A stretch of 64,000 nucleotides of DNA from Acinetobacter sp. UBA801 (GTDB lineage: Bacteria > Pseudomonadota > Gammaproteobacteria > Pseudomonadales > Moraxellaceae): NCBI GenBank assembly GCA_002296655.1, contig DBIN01000019.1:1-64000 (forward strand). The letters run 5' to 3'. Shown here piece by piece: positions 16,682 through 25,952 of this stretch. Under the pieces are notes generated by a model. It did not search any database and was not told the DNA's origin. It was given only the letters and a program-made list of their open reading frames with translations. The position numbers were made by a program, and so were the translations under genes. Numbering within the stretch: position 1 is the first letter of the stretch; each line of letters starts with the position of its first letter.

Positions 16682-17491
16682 TTAGCTAGTTTTCTGCGGA
16701 CCCCAATCATAAATTTTCTTTTGATAGGCATACCACATCATCCACATGCCCACCAAAATCATTGGCAAGCTTAGGAATTGTCCCTTACTCATCCATGCAA
16801 TAAAGAGCTGACCATGATCGGGTTCGCGGAAAAATTCGACAACAAAGCGTGCTAAGCCATAACCCATTAGGAACAGGGCAGACACTGCCATGCGTGGACG
16901 TGGCTTGGCACTAAACCACCACAGTACAATAAATAGAATTAAACCTTCGCATAAGGCTTGATATAACTGTGATGGATGCCGTACCAATTGCAAAGGATCA
17001 GTCGGGAAAATCATCCCTAAGGCAAAGTTCGGATCGGTCACAGGGCGACCATACAACTCGCCCCCAATAAAGTTACCAATACGACCAAACATTAGACCTG
17101 TGGGTACACACGGGGCAACAAAATCCAAAGTTTGAAACCAGGTCATTTTGTATTTTTTACACCAGAACAGCATGGCTAAAATCACGCCCAAAAAGCCACC
17201 ATGAAAACTCATGCCGCCTGTCCAGACTTGGAATAACCATAGCGGATTTGCCAAAAATTGTTCAAAGCCGTAGAAAAATACATAACCGACACGTCCACCA
17301 ATGACTACGCCCAAAGCGCCGTAAAAGATCAGGTCGGACACCATGTCTGGTGTCCATCCACGTTGTTTGGCACGGTAAGTTGCCAAACCCCATGCAAATA
17401 AAAATGCCAGTAAATACATCAAGCCATACCAATGGACTTGTAAAGGCCCGAGCGAAATCGCAACGGGGTCAATATTTGGATAGGTGAGCAT
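16682..17491 (-). CDS. lgt: Prolipoprotein diacylglyceryl transferase
   Basis: A 269-residue polytopic inner-membrane enzyme that transfers diacylglycerol from phosphatidylglycerol to the lipobox Cys of prolipoproteins, the first step for every lipoprotein predicted in this window. The signature [15 protein letters not shown] (about residues 135-150) is intact, as are the HGGFLG segment with its essential His (about 95-105) and the [10 protein letters not shown] motif. The start has AAGGAACAGGA just upstream. Divergent from the NRDE gene, with 93 bp between the starts for both promoters. Confidence 0.96.
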   Translation of the reverse strand: MLTYPNIDPVAISLGPLQVHWYGLMYLLAFLFAWGLATYRAKQRGWTPDMVSDLIFYGALGVVIGGRVGYVFFYGFEQFLANPLWLFQVWTGGMSFHGGFLGVILAMLFWCKKYKMTWFQTLDFVAPCVPTGLMFGRIGNFIGGELYGRPVTDPNFALGMIFPTDPLQLVRHPSQLYQALCEGLILFIVLWWFSAKPRPRMAVSALFLMGYGLARFVVEFFREPDHGQLFIAWMSKGQFLSLPMILVGMWMMWYAYQKKIYDWGPQKTS

Positions 17492-17584
17492 TCCTGTTCC
17501 TTGTGATTCTGTGTTGCACAGATTTTAGCTGAATGTGATGAAAAATGTTGTACATTCAATGTGTAAAGATCAAGAGTTTGAATT

Positions 17585-18367
17585 ATGTGTATTGTGGCAT
17601 TGGCTTGGCAGGTCTTGACAGACACACCACTGTGTTTGCTTTCAAATCGGGATGAGTTTTATCGGCGTCCGACAGCAGCACTGGCAGCATGGCCTCAGAG
17701 TCCAATTCTTGCTGGGCAGGATTTAGAATCGGGCGGTACGTGGATGGGCGTTACTCAGTCTGGGCGCTGGGCAGTGATTACCAATTATCGTGATGCGAAT
17801 GATGTTCGTGAATATCCAACCTCACGTGGGCATATTATTCAGGCTTTTTTAGAATCTGAGCAAACGCCTATCCGTTTTGCGCAAGCCTTGGAAAAACAGC
17901 AATGTGAATATGCAGGTTTTAATTTATTTGTGGGTGATACCACTCAAGCGGTGTACATGAGTAACCGTGGAGAAGCTCCGCAGGCTTTAGTCAAAGGTGT
18001 TTATGTGGTGTCGAATGGATTGATGAGTGACCCTTGGGAAAAAACTGCACGTTTACGCAAACGCTTTACGCAGGAGTTTTTACCGATGCTGCAATTGCCT
18101 GATCTTGCAACGGCAGACTTAAATGCTGCTGCGTGGGATATTTTGCAAGATGAACGCAAGGTTGCACCTGAACTGTTACCGCAAACAGGGATTTCGTTGG
18201 AGATGGAAGCGTTGTTGTCATCGACTTTTATTCAAAGTCCAATGTACGGAACACGTTGCTCCAATTTTTTACGTATGCACGTGCATCAATTTACATGGTT
18301 GGAAAAAACACAATATGGTGAGCAAAAGGGAAAGATTGTACGACAGCAAGTGAAGATTAAAGCATAA
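17585..18367 (+). CDS. NRDE (TANGO2-like) family protein
   Basis: 260 residues starting MCIVALAW, with the family's defining SNRDEFYRRP motif at about residues 20-29. Later markers are GGTWMGVTQSGRWAVITNYR and the C-terminal GTRCSNFL strand. The conserved Cys2 and the fold resemble Ntn-type hydrolases, and eukaryotic TANGO2 members have been linked to Golgi organisation and lipid or haem handling, but the bacterial role is unproven. No signal peptide, so cytoplasmic. It ends in a shared convergent terminator with the PhoX gene. Confidence 0.8.
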   Translation: MCIVALAWQVLTDTPLCLLSNRDEFYRRPTAALAAWPQSPILAGQDLESGGTWMGVTQSGRWAVITNYRDANDVREYPTSRGHIIQAFLESEQTPIRFAQALEKQQCEYAGFNLFVGDTTQAVYMSNRGEAPQALVKGVYVVSNGLMSDPWEKTARLRKRFTQEFLPMLQLPDLATADLNAAAWDILQDERKVAPELLPQTGISLEMEALLSSTFIQSPMYGTRCSNFLRMHVHQFTWLEKTQYGEQKGKIVRQQVKIKA

Positions 18368-18395
18368 AAAATGCCGACATGGTGTCGGCATTTTT
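18366..18395. terminator. Bidirectional terminator between NRDE and phoX-like genes
   Basis: AAAAATGCCGACA-TGG-TGTCGGCATTTTT is a perfect hairpin with T-runs on both strands. Confidence 0.9.
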
Positions 18396-18408
18396 GATTG
18401 TTGCTAGA

Positions 18409-20637
18409 TTATGCTTTTGCTGTTTCTAATGCTTCGCCAGCGATTACACCACCATCTTTACGGGTGATGACTACGGTTGCAGAACGTGGGCGAGTTGAGC
18501 CTTTACCTTGAGTGAGAAGATGTGCCGGTTGGTTATTTGGCCATATGTTACCTGGGTGTTGAACGTTAATAAACATTGCTTTGTAGTCAGGTGTCATAGT
18601 TACACCTGTGATTTCACAACCTTCAGGCCCTGTTAAGAAGCGGCGTAATTTGCTTTCATCAAGAGTAAGACCAGTAGGTGTTTTTTGTGTTCCCGTACCA
18701 GCACGTGCAGTTTTAACTGTACCATCACCAACTGAACCAGGTAATGCGGCAAGCATCATGCAGTTAGTCGTGTCTGTGTATGCACCATCATCGGTTTGAA
18801 TCCATAATACACCGCGGTCATCAAACCACATGCCATCTGGGCTAGAGAAGTCATTGTTGTCGGTTAAGCCTGACAAGTTTACATCGCTTAAAGCATCTGC
18901 TTCTGCACCGAATAAGAAAATATCCCAAACGAACTCTGTTGCTTTAACGTCATCCGCATTTTCACGGAAACGAATAATGTGACCATTGATATTTCCGCGT
19001 AAAAGCTTGGTTGCATCGTCATCATCAGAATATTGACGAGGGTTTGCCGCATCAATTGAGTGTGTTGTACCGCGGCTAGAGTTGTTGGTTAAAGTCACAT
19101 AGATTTCACCGTTATTTGGGTTTACTGCAACCCATTCAGGGCGGTCCATTTTGGTTGCACCAGCAGCGTCTGCAGCAATACGGGCGTGGACTAAAATATC
19201 TGCTTGATCTACAAACTTATATTTATCATAAGCTGTGATGTTTGGGTTCGACATAGAAAGTTCAAGCCATTTGCCTGTAGCTTTCCCAGTAGATTCATCA
19301 AAATTGAATTGAGCTACATATAACTTGCCTGAGTTCATATATTTATCACCAGCAATATAGCCGCCATTGATATCTTTAGGATCCCAGTTGCTGTCAGATA
19401 CGAATTTATAAATATATTCGCCTTGAGAGTCATCGCCCATATAGAAGGCTAATGGCTGCCCTGGAATTGCGCGGCTAACACGACAATCTTCATGTGCAAA
19501 GCGACCTAGTGCAGTACGTTTTACTGGTTTTTCGCCTGTGAAAGGGTCAATTTCCACAATCCAACCGAATGTATTGGCTGTATTACGGAAGTCATTCTCA
19601 GCTTTGTCAGCGCTGACAATACTATTCCAGCGACTGAATAATGTTTTGTCTTGAATTAAAGTTGGATTAGTAATGCTTTGCCAATTATAGCCTGCGCGTC
19701 CATTACGGATTTTATAGCGTACTAAAGCGTGTTCGGTAAATGCATCACGCTCATCACCTTTTTCACCTTCTTTTTGACGAGCAATATACTGGTCAAAGTT
19801 TTCTTCAGTCGTTAAGTAAGTTCCCCATGGCGTATAACCGTTACCACAGTTATTGATTGTGCCACGAGTTTTGCTTCCATCTGGGCTAAATTGAGTCTTG
19901 ATAAGCGTGCTGCCACGCACAGGACCACGGTATTCAATTTCTGTTGCAGCGGTAATACGACGGTTAAATAAGGATGATTTATTAATTGTAATTGCTTGAG
20001 TTTTAGGATTTTTATGCAAATGTACGATTGATACACCGTGAGCGTTTACTTCACGAATTACTTCGTCTTCAGTAATCGTATTTTGATTGAATACTGTGCC
20101 GCGTGGGTGTAAATCTTGGCGCTCAAGATATTCATGGTTCATCACCAATAGACCTTGATCAGATTGTTTAGCATCATATTTTTGAGTATTTGAGTTTAAA
20201 CCGAAGAAGGTCATACCATCATGGTTGTCACCCACACGCATTTCATAAGAAACGCCTGCTGGAATATTATTCTCATCCCATTCAGGTAAAGCAGGGTGTA
20301 ATGGATCACCTACAGCATGCAAAATTTTAAAATCATAACCTTCTGGAACAGAAACCATATCTAACGTGTTTTTATCAACCGCTTTGAATTTTAATTCATT
20401 TGGCTGCGCTATTGGATTGATAGCTGGTTCTTCAGCTTTTGGTGGAGCTACATCGTCTTCGCTATCATTACAGCCAGCAAGTGAGCTTGCAACAGTCAAG
20501 GCCACTGCGCCGCTTGCAGTTTTCTTAATCAAGCTGCGACGTGAAATATTTTTTTCTAAGATGTCGCGAAATTCAAGATTACCCGAATTATTACTATCGT
20601 AAACATTATCTTCTTGGTGTGGATTAAAATCAGTCAT
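18409..20637 (-). CDS. PhoX-family phosphatase (DUF839), Tat-exported lipoprotein-like
   Basis: 742 residues. The N-terminus has a Tat motif SRRSLIKK (residues 32-39) before a hydrophobic stretch ending LAGC (Cys about 56), suggesting Tat export and possibly lipid attachment. The mature part is the PhoX/DUF839 beta-propeller: VMNHEYLERQDLHPRG near residue 190, RFAHEDCR, YMGDDSQGEYIYKF and the late SPDGMWFDDRGVLWIQTDDG block. Members are calcium/iron-dependent phosphomonoesterases acting in the periplasm. ATG 20637 has AGGA upstream; the frame opens 22 codons earlier. No clear Pho box found. tatABC lies immediately upstream. Confidence 0.82.
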   Translation of the reverse strand: MTDFNPHQEDNVYDSNNSGNLEFRDILEKNISRRSLIKKTASGAVALTVASSLAGCNDSEDDVAPPKAEEPAINPIAQPNELKFKAVDKNTLDMVSVPEGYDFKILHAVGDPLHPALPEWDENNIPAGVSYEMRVGDNHDGMTFFGLNSNTQKYDAKQSDQGLLVMNHEYLERQDLHPRGTVFNQNTITEDEVIREVNAHGVSIVHLHKNPKTQAITINKSSLFNRRITAATEIEYRGPVRGSTLIKTQFSPDGSKTRGTINNCGNGYTPWGTYLTTEENFDQYIARQKEGEKGDERDAFTEHALVRYKIRNGRAGYNWQSITNPTLIQDKTLFSRWNSIVSADKAENDFRNTANTFGWIVEIDPFTGEKPVKRTALGRFAHEDCRVSRAIPGQPLAFYMGDDSQGEYIYKFVSDSNWDPKDINGGYIAGDKYMNSGKLYVAQFNFDESTGKATGKWLELSMSNPNITAYDKYKFVDQADILVHARIAADAAGATKMDRPEWVAVNPNNGEIYVTLTNNSSRGTTHSIDAANPRQYSDDDDATKLLRGNINGHIIRFRENADDVKATEFVWDIFLFGAEADALSDVNLSGLTDNNDFSSPDGMWFDDRGVLWIQTDDGAYTDTTNCMMLAALPGSVGDGTVKTARAGTGTQKTPTGLTLDESKLRRFLTGPEGCEITGVTMTPDYKAMFINVQHPGNIWPNNQPAHLLTQGKGSTRPRSATVVITRKDGGVIAGEALETAKA

Positions 20638-20759
20638 TTTTTTTCCTAGCAAATTGCTTGGCTGTTTGAAAGTTATATGTAAATTAGTGGTTATACATGA
20701 CATGCGGGTTAAGCTTATGTGTCAAACTGATTAAATCCGTCCAGTTGTGATCTACACAC

Positions 20760-20793
20760 AAAAAAAGAAGCAACCATGTGCTTCTTTTTTTTA
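20760..20793 (-). terminator. tat operon terminator
   Basis: AAAAAAGAAGCA and TGCTTCTTTTTT pair around a six-base loop, 17 bp after tatC, with a long T-run on the minus strand. Confidence 0.85.
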
Positions 20794-20809
20794 AATTCAA
20801 TATCTTAAG

Positions 20810-21595
20810 TTAGCTGTGACTGACTCGACGCTTCTCAATTAATTTGCCAAAAAACAAACCAATTTCAAACAGTAACCACATCGGAATGGCAAGCATGATC
20901 ATCGACAAGGCATCTGGCGGTGTGACAAACATGGCTACAAAAAAACAACCCACAATAATAAAGCGCCGTTTTTCAACCAAGGTTTGGGTAGATACCACAC
21001 CAATCATAATCAGCAAAAGGGTGACAATTGGAATTTCAAAGGTGAAGCCAAAAACCAAAAACAGCTTCAAACAAAATGTGAGGTAGCTATTAATATCCGT
21101 CATAGGTGCAACTGTTTCAGGCGACACACTAATAAAAAAGTGTAAGATTGAAGGCAGTGCAACAAAATAGGCAAAACTGATGCCGATATAAAACAGACAA
21201 ATACTGCCAATCAACAAAGGTAAGGCCAAACTTTTTTCTTTCTCATATAGTGCAGGTTTTACGAATGCCCAAATCTGATACAAAATAAATGGCATCGCAA
21301 TGAACAGCGCAACAAAAAAGTTTAGTTTAAACGGCGCCATAAAGGTTGCGGTGACATCAGTCGCAATCATTGTTGATGTCTGCGGCAACTGTGCGCGCAA
21401 TGGTTCCGACAATACTTGATAAGTTTTATTGGCAAAGGGCAATAAACAGAAGAATAAGGCAAGAATGAGCCCTACGATTTTAAAAAGATGTTTACGCAGT
21501 ACCATCAAGTGCTTGGTAATTGGCATTTCTTCTAATGCGGGTTGCTCAGACTTCACCGCTAAATGAGGAAGCTGAGTAGAATTGGGCTGACTCAT
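20810..21595 (-). CDS. tatC: Sec-independent protein translocase subunit TatC
   Basis: A 261-residue inner-membrane protein with six helices, the receptor for twin-arginine signal peptides. The N-terminal cytoplasmic segment EEMPITKHLMVLRKHLFKI is the conserved signal-peptide-binding region; the family FVKPALYEKEK loop, SFAYFVALP, FTFEIPI and the TPPDALSM loop follow. The start overlaps the tatB stop by four bases (ATGA), so the two are translationally coupled. The adjacent PhoX protein, with its twin-arginine leader, is a probable substrate. Confidence 0.96.
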   Translation of the reverse strand: MSQPNSTQLPHLAVKSEQPALEEMPITKHLMVLRKHLFKIVGLILALFFCLLPFANKTYQVLSEPLRAQLPQTSTMIATDVTATFMAPFKLNFFVALFIAMPFILYQIWAFVKPALYEKEKSLALPLLIGSICLFYIGISFAYFVALPSILHFFISVSPETVAPMTDINSYLTFCLKLFLVFGFTFEIPIVTLLLIMIGVVSTQTLVEKRRFIIVGCFFVAMFVTPPDALSMIMLAIPMWLLFEIGLFFGKLIEKRRVSHS

Positions 21596-22056
21596 ACCGC
21601 GACCTTCATTTCAGTATATGTTGTTGTATTTTGAATGGGTGAGATAGATGCTGATGCAGTCCGTATTGGCGCTTTAGGGATGCGCACCATGCACTGTTTT
21701 TCTGTATTTTCAACAGGTTGATAAAACTGCTGCTGTAAGTTGTTTAAAGATGCTTGTTTTAGATCTGTCGATGTATTTGCATCATCAAAGATTTTTTCAT
21801 TTTTCATTTCAGACATCTGAGCCTGCATTTTTGCCTCAAGCTCTTGAATACGTACCATTTCTTGCTGCATTTGTTCACGTAATTCAGATAAACGTAATTC
21901 ACGGTCGATGTCGTTTTGAACATTGCTGACCATGCGTTTAATTTTAGCGTACCATTTGCCAACAAAACGCGCTGCTTCAGGGAGTTTTTCAGGACCCAGC
22001 ACCAATAATGCAATGATGCCGAAAATCAGCAGTTCCGTCATTCCAATATTGAGCAT
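21592..22056 (-). CDS. tatB: Sec-independent protein translocase subunit TatB
   Basis: 154 residues: an N-terminal membrane helix with the TatB pattern (MLNIGMTELLIFGIIALLVLGPEKLP, residues 1-26, with the conserved Glu8 and the GPEKLP hinge), an amphipathic helix (AARFVGKWYAKIKRMVSN), a coiled-coil-forming charged region (about 50-90) and a variable tail. TatB works with TatC in recognising folded Tat substrates. It lies 18 bp downstream of tatA. Confidence 0.93.
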   Translation of the reverse strand: MLNIGMTELLIFGIIALLVLGPEKLPEAARFVGKWYAKIKRMVSNVQNDIDRELRLSELREQMQQEMVRIQELEAKMQAQMSEMKNEKIFDDANTSTDLKQASLNNLQQQFYQPVENTEKQCMVRIPKAPIRTASASISPIQNTTTYTEMKVAV

Positions 22057-22074
22057 AATCTAAAACCCTCAGCC

Positions 22075-22299
22075 TTAATGCTTAACCGTCGAATTTACAT
22101 CACTGCTATTGGCTTGATGTTCAATCGTACGAGGTTCTTTGAGTTGCGCCACTTCTGCCTCATCATCTTTTATTGATTTTTTAAAATCTTTGACCGCGCC
22201 ACCCACATCTTTACCTAAGTTTTTAAGTTTAGATGTACCAAATAATAAAATGACTACAATTGCAAAAATCAGCACGTGCCAAATAGATAATCCTGCCAT
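22075..22299 (-). CDS. tatA: Sec-independent protein translocase subunit TatA
   Basis: 74 residues. The short N-terminal helix ([17 protein letters not shown]) is followed by the TatA hinge [23 protein letters not shown] (phenylalanine-glycine plus amphipathic helix) and an acidic tail. TatA polymerises to form the passage for folded proteins. GAGAGGT lies eight bases before the start. First gene of tatABC. Confidence 0.93.
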   Translation of the reverse strand: MAGLSIWHVLIFAIVVILLFGTSKLKNLGKDVGGAVKDFKKSIKDDEAEVAQLKEPRTIEHQANSSDVNSTVKH

Positions 22300-22412
22300 G
22301 ATATAGACCTCTCAATAATTGAGCCTATCTCAACAGGTCTGTATGACAATGCGGTGACGAATGTGTTGCGATTTGACGACAAGGGATGTTTGACCTGATT
22401 TGTATAGCTTGA

Positions 22413-22447
22413 AAATAAAACAGCCCGTGTTTGAAAACGGGCTGTAA
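22413..22447 (-). terminator. rdgB terminator
   Basis: ACAGCCCGT/ACGGGCTGT, 9 bp with an eight-base loop, followed on the minus strand by TTTTATTTT, 22 bp after the rdgB stop. Confidence 0.85.
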
Positions 22448-22468
22448 GATCAATCACATCTGTTAAAT

Positions 22469-23095
22469 CTAAGCTTGTAAACTTGCCTTAAACAGTTGCA
22501 TCGCCTGACCACGGTGACTGATTTTATTCTTTTCTGCTTTCGACATTTCCGCGCTCGACACTCCCAGTTCAGGCAGCCAAAAGAGCGGGTCATAGCCAAA
22601 ACCATTTTCACCACGAGCTTCTGCTAAAATCTCGCCTTTCCAAATACCTTGGAAGATTTGTGGTAATGGATCATCGGCATGTTCAACCAAAGCTAAAACA
22701 CAAACAAACATGCCTTCAATCGCTGCGCCGTCTTGACGTAGTGGTTTGAGTTTATTTAAAAGTTTTTCATTGTTGGCTGCATCATTGCCATGTTCGCCTG
22801 CAAAACGTGCAGAGTAAATCCCCGGTGCGCCGTCTAAAATAGGCACACATAAACCAGAGTCATCGGCAATCGCGGGCTTTCCTGAAATTTTTGCGGCATG
22901 GCGCGCTTTTAAAATAGCATTTTCAACAAAGCTCAAACCATCTTCAACCGCATCTTCAATATTTAGTTGACCCTGCGGAATCACTTGCACAGGCAAGTCT
23001 AATTGCGCAAACAGGGTTTCAAATTCTGCAATTTTTCCCTTATTGTTGCTTGCTAAAACCAAAGTACCTTGAGCGCGCCAATCAGTTGCAGCCAT
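22469..23095 (-). CDS. rdgB: Non-canonical purine NTP pyrophosphatase (XTP/dITP)
   Basis: A 208-residue Ham1-like enzyme that hydrolyses dITP and XTP to the monophosphates, keeping deaminated purines out of DNA and RNA. The N-terminal substrate loop LVLASNNKGKIAEF is at residues 12-25, the ADDSGLCVPILDGAPGIYSAR catalytic region at about 75-95, and the C-terminal GFGYDPLFW and SHRGQAM motifs are intact. ATG start. A single-gene unit between the tat operon promoter and a divergent small gene. Confidence 0.95.
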   Translation of the reverse strand: MAATDWRAQGTLVLASNNKGKIAEFETLFAQLDLPVQVIPQGQLNIEDAVEDGLSFVENAILKARHAAKISGKPAIADDSGLCVPILDGAPGIYSARFAGEHGNDAANNEKLLNKLKPLRQDGAAIEGMFVCVLALVEHADDPLPQIFQGIWKGEILAEARGENGFGYDPLFWLPELGVSSAEMSKAEKNKISHRGQAMQLFKASLQA

Positions 23096-23220
23096 AATTC
23101 AGATCTTAATTCAAAATAATCTTGGATATTTTAACGGATTTTGCAGAATTAAACGTTTAATCTTGCACAGATTTGTTTTCATACATGCTAATAATATTTA
23201 GGTTGCAAAAGTAGGGAATC

Positions 23221-23469
23221 ATGATGAGCAAAATTTCAGAGATCTACCATTATTCGAGTCAGCACCGTGCATTACTGCAGCAAAGTGAGCGCTGTGGTTG
23301 TTTTTACTGTCTGGAAACTTTTGCTTATAGCGAAATTGAAGATTGGTGTGATAATGAGCAAACCGCAATTTGTCCGTATTGTAGTATAGATGCAGTATTG
23401 GGTTCTGCTGCAGTAGAAGAATTCAGCCCTGAATTGCTACAGGCTATGCAGGCGGTTTATTTCCGATAA
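23221..23469 (+). CDS. Small two-knuckle zinc-binding-like cytoplasmic protein
   Basis: 82 residues (the adjacent Met at 23224 may be the true start; AGGG lies upstream). It has two cysteine pairs: CGCFYC near residue 27 and CPYC near residue 53, each with the spacing of a zinc knuckle, and a conserved-looking EIEDWCDNEQTAICPYCSIDAVLG stretch. It probably belongs to a widespread family of uncharacterised small cytoplasmic proteins. Function unknown. Convergent with the Sel1 gene and separated from it by a hairpin. Confidence 0.7.
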   Translation: MMSKISEIYHYSSQHRALLQQSERCGCFYCLETFAYSEIEDWCDNEQTAICPYCSIDAVLGSAAVEEFSPELLQAMQAVYFR

Positions 23470-23470
23470 A

Positions 23471-23492
23471 ACAAAAAGCACCCGAAGGTGCA
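23471..23492 (-). terminator. Terminator of the metX-metW-Sel1 operon
   Basis: On the minus strand GCACC-TTCG-GGTGC, a UUCG-type tetraloop hairpin, is followed by TTTTTGTTTT. Confidence 0.75.
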
Positions 23493-23518
23493 TTGAGTTA
23501 ATTTAAGCGCAATTAAAT

Positions 23519-24109
23519 TTATTGTGCTTGAATCCATTGGTCAGCACGGTCACGTGCTTGACGAATTTGTTCTTGAGTTAAGTTGGCTGCCAAAGCGGTT
23601 TTCTTGCCTTCAGACAAAGAAATGACTTTATTGTCGAGCATGCCATCACGGGTAGATAATTCATACCACTGATATGCGCCCATATAGTTTTTCTTTTGTT
23701 CTTCCATCATGGCAAGGTTAAAGCTTGCGCGGTTGTCGCCACGGCTGGCTGCTTTTTCAAAATATTGACGCGCCAAGACTTCGTCTTTTTTCGTGCCAAT
23801 GCCATCTGCCAACATACGGCCTACATTCAATTGTGCTGCAGATAAACCTTGATCTGCAGCTGCTTTGTACCAAGCAAACGCTTGACGACTGTCTTGCTGA
23901 ACGTCTTTACCTTGTTGATATTTCGTCGCTAAGTAAAATTGTGCGCCTGCCTGACCTGCTTTGGCTGCTTTAATCAAGCCATTAATATCCATAGTTGAAT
24001 ATTGAGCCGCTTGGCTCGCTACAGAAGATGATGGTGAAACATAATCTGCATGGGCTTGAATGCTCAACAGTCCAACCAATAGCGTGGTGCTTAATAATAG
24101 TTTTTTCAT
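23519..24109 (-). CDS. Periplasmic Sel1-repeat (TPR-like) protein
   Basis: 196 residues with a cleavable signal peptide (KKLLLSTTLLVGLLSIQAHA, residues 2-21). Three to four Sel1 repeats follow (about 50-160), each with the A-x-x-x-L-G/A-x-x-Y-x-x-G pattern: AQFYLATKYQQGKDV, AQLNVGRMLADGIGT, ASFNLAMMEEQKKN. Such repeats are protein-interaction scaffolds. The start codon overlaps the metW stop (ATGA), so it is translated with metW although no link to methionine synthesis is evident. Confidence 0.82.
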   Translation of the reverse strand: MKKLLLSTTLLVGLLSIQAHADYVSPSSSVASQAAQYSTMDINGLIKAAKAGQAGAQFYLATKYQQGKDVQQDSRQAFAWYKAAADQGLSAAQLNVGRMLADGIGTKKDEVLARQYFEKAASRGDNRASFNLAMMEEQKKNYMGAYQWYELSTRDGMLDNKVISLSEGKKTALAANLTQEQIRQARDRADQWIQAQ

Positions 24110-24699
24110 AGAGCGCTCACTCGATAAATTGCGACTTCACCAAACAAATTAGGTAGATGCTTACTGAGTAAACTATCTTGTTGATTCCCATTCACGGCAA
24201 GTCGGTTAATGATGCGAATATTATTTTCGGCACAAAGTGCCTCAAAATCACGAAACGTACATAAATGAATATTTGGGGTGTTGTACCACATATAAGGTAA
24301 TGCGTCTGAAACAGGCATTTTTCCTTTTAAGGCGAGAAAAGAGCGAGTCTTCCAATGCGCAAAGTTTGGAAAGGTAATAATTGCCTGTTTAGCCACACGC
24401 ACCATATCTCTTAATAATACGTCAGGTGCATCTACTGCTTGCAAGGCTTGTGCCATGACCACATAGTCAAAAGACTGGTCGGCAAAGCGGCTAAGCCCCA
24501 AATTCAAGTCTTGTTGGATGATATTTAACCCGCGACTGATCGCAATTGCAATCTTTTCTTGATCAATTTCTAATCCGTATGCACGAATATTATGCTGTTT
24601 GCTCATGTGAGCCAACAGTTCGCCATCGCCACAACCTAAATCGAGTACTTTAGAATTCGGTTTAATCCACTTTTCGGCAAGTTGCTGATCAAGACGCAT
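24106..24699 (-). CDS. metW: MetW, methionine biosynthesis partner of MetX
   Basis: A 197-residue class I methyltransferase-fold protein with the SAM-binding motif VLDLGCGDGELL (about residues 18-29), then YGLEIDQEKI and FDYVVMAQALQAV. In proteobacteria MetW is encoded with MetX and has been shown in some species to associate with it and be needed for homoserine acetylation or succinylation. The metX stop and metW start share a base (TAATG), so they are coupled; the Sel1 gene overlaps the other end. Confidence 0.93.
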   Translation of the reverse strand: MRLDQQLAEKWIKPNSKVLDLGCGDGELLAHMSKQHNIRAYGLEIDQEKIAIAISRGLNIIQQDLNLGLSRFADQSFDYVVMAQALQAVDAPDVLLRDMVRVAKQAIITFPNFAHWKTRSFLALKGKMPVSDALPYMWYNTPNIHLCTFRDFEALCAENNIRIINRLAVNGNQQDSLLSKHLPNLFGEVAIYRVSAL

Positions 24700-25859
24700 T
24701 ACACGGCCTCCTGTGGGGTTGCTTGAAGATGTTCTGTTCCACCCAAGAATGCACGCATGGCTTTCACGTATAGTGGAATTGGGAACAAGAACGAATCGTG
24801 TCCTTGTTCGGCATCAATATCTAAATAGCTGACCGGCTTATGATTGCTAATTAAGGCATCCACAATTTCCTGCGAACGCTCAGGGCTAAAACGCCAGTCG
24901 GTGGTAAAAGACACCACTAAAAACTTGCATTTTGTGTTCGCCATGGCTTTTTGTAAGGATTGTTCGTATTCACGTGCAGGATCAAAATAATCCAGTGCCT
25001 TAGTCATAATTAAATAGGTATTGGCATCAAAATTACGGCTAAATTGTTCGCCTTGATAGCGTAAATAGCTTTCGACCTGAAACTCGACATCAAAGCCATA
25101 CATAAACTTGCCAGATTTTAAGTCACGACCAAATTTCTGTTTCATGGCCTCTTCAGACAAATAGGTGATGTGTCCGACCATGCGCGCCAAAATCAAACCA
25201 CGTTTTGGGTAGCTGTCGTGTTCTAAATAACGCCCATGATGAAAATCTGGGTCAGATAAAATCGACTGACGCGCGACTTCGTTAAAGGCAATATTTTGTG
25301 CGGACAGTTTTGGTGCACTGGCAATAATGACGCATTTTTTGAGACGATCAGGATAATCTACCGACCATTGCAAAGCCTGCATGCCTCCCAAAGAGCCGCC
25401 AATAATTGAATACCAGACTTCAATCCCTAAACGGTCAGATAGCATGGCTTGAGTTTTGACCCAATCTCGCACAGTGACCAATGGAAAATCTGGGCCATAA
25501 GGGCGATTATCATTTTCAGGGTTAGGTGATGTGGGCCCCGTAGAGCCGTTGCAGCCACCAATATTGTTTAAGGCCACCACAAAAAAGTGGTTGGTATCAA
25601 TGGCTTTTCCCGGGCCAATACAGGCATCCCACCAGCCTGCTTTTTTATCATCGGCATGATGATAACCTGCAGCATGATGATGCCCTGATAGTGCGTGACA
25701 GATTAGAATTGCATTGGATTTGTCGGCATTGAGCGTGCCGTAGGTTTCGACCATGAGTTCAAAGCGGGGCAGAACACGACCACATTCGAGTTCTAAAGGT
25801 TCTTCAAATTGGAACTTTTCTGGAACAACAATGCCTACTGAGTCAGCTGGAAAAGACAC
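24699..25859 (-). CDS. metX: Homoserine O-acyltransferase (acetyltransferase MetX)
   Basis: 386 residues of the alpha/beta-hydrolase fold. The enzyme acylates homoserine with acetyl- or succinyl-CoA, the committed step of methionine synthesis. Markers are the [18 protein letters not shown] start, [12 protein letters not shown], the nucleophile elbow GGSLGGMQ (Ser about residue 155), and the C-terminal [10 protein letters not shown] with the catalytic His. I chose GTG 25859. The frame extends to a TTG at 25898, but that codon lies inside the leuA terminator hairpin and the added residues are not family-like. Confidence 0.93.
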   Translation of the reverse strand: MSFPADSVGIVVPEKFQFEEPLELECGRVLPRFELMVETYGTLNADKSNAILICHALSGHHHAAGYHHADDKKAGWWDACIGPGKAIDTNHFFVVALNNIGGCNGSTGPTSPNPENDNRPYGPDFPLVTVRDWVKTQAMLSDRLGIEVWYSIIGGSLGGMQALQWSVDYPDRLKKCVIIASAPKLSAQNIAFNEVARQSILSDPDFHHGRYLEHDSYPKRGLILARMVGHITYLSEEAMKQKFGRDLKSGKFMYGFDVEFQVESYLRYQGEQFSRNFDANTYLIMTKALDYFDPAREYEQSLQKAMANTKCKFLVVSFTTDWRFSPERSQEIVDALISNHKPVSYLDIDAEQGHDSFLFPIPLYVKAMRAFLGGTEHLQATPQEAV

Positions 25860-25895
25860 GGGAATAATTCGCCTTAAATCCTGAGGATGAATAAA

Positions 25896-25924
25896 CAAAA
25901 GGATACCACTTGGGGTATCCTTTT
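25896..25924 (-). terminator. leuA terminator
   Basis: AAAAGGATACC/GGTATCCTTTT hairpin between leuA and metX, with T-runs on both strands. It makes metX a separate transcription unit unless read through. Confidence 0.8.
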
Positions 25925-25952
25925 CAAAATGCTTTTACATGTTACCGCAAGA

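Noticed and set aside
16570..16731. N-terminal extension of the small membrane protein gene downstream of lgt
   Set aside because: It overlaps the lgt 3' end and its terminator; ATG 16569 gives a normal membrane protein start.
20638..20809. Pho box upstream of the PhoX-type gene
   Set aside because: Only one half-site-like TGTCAT is present; the required 11-bp repeated pattern is missing.
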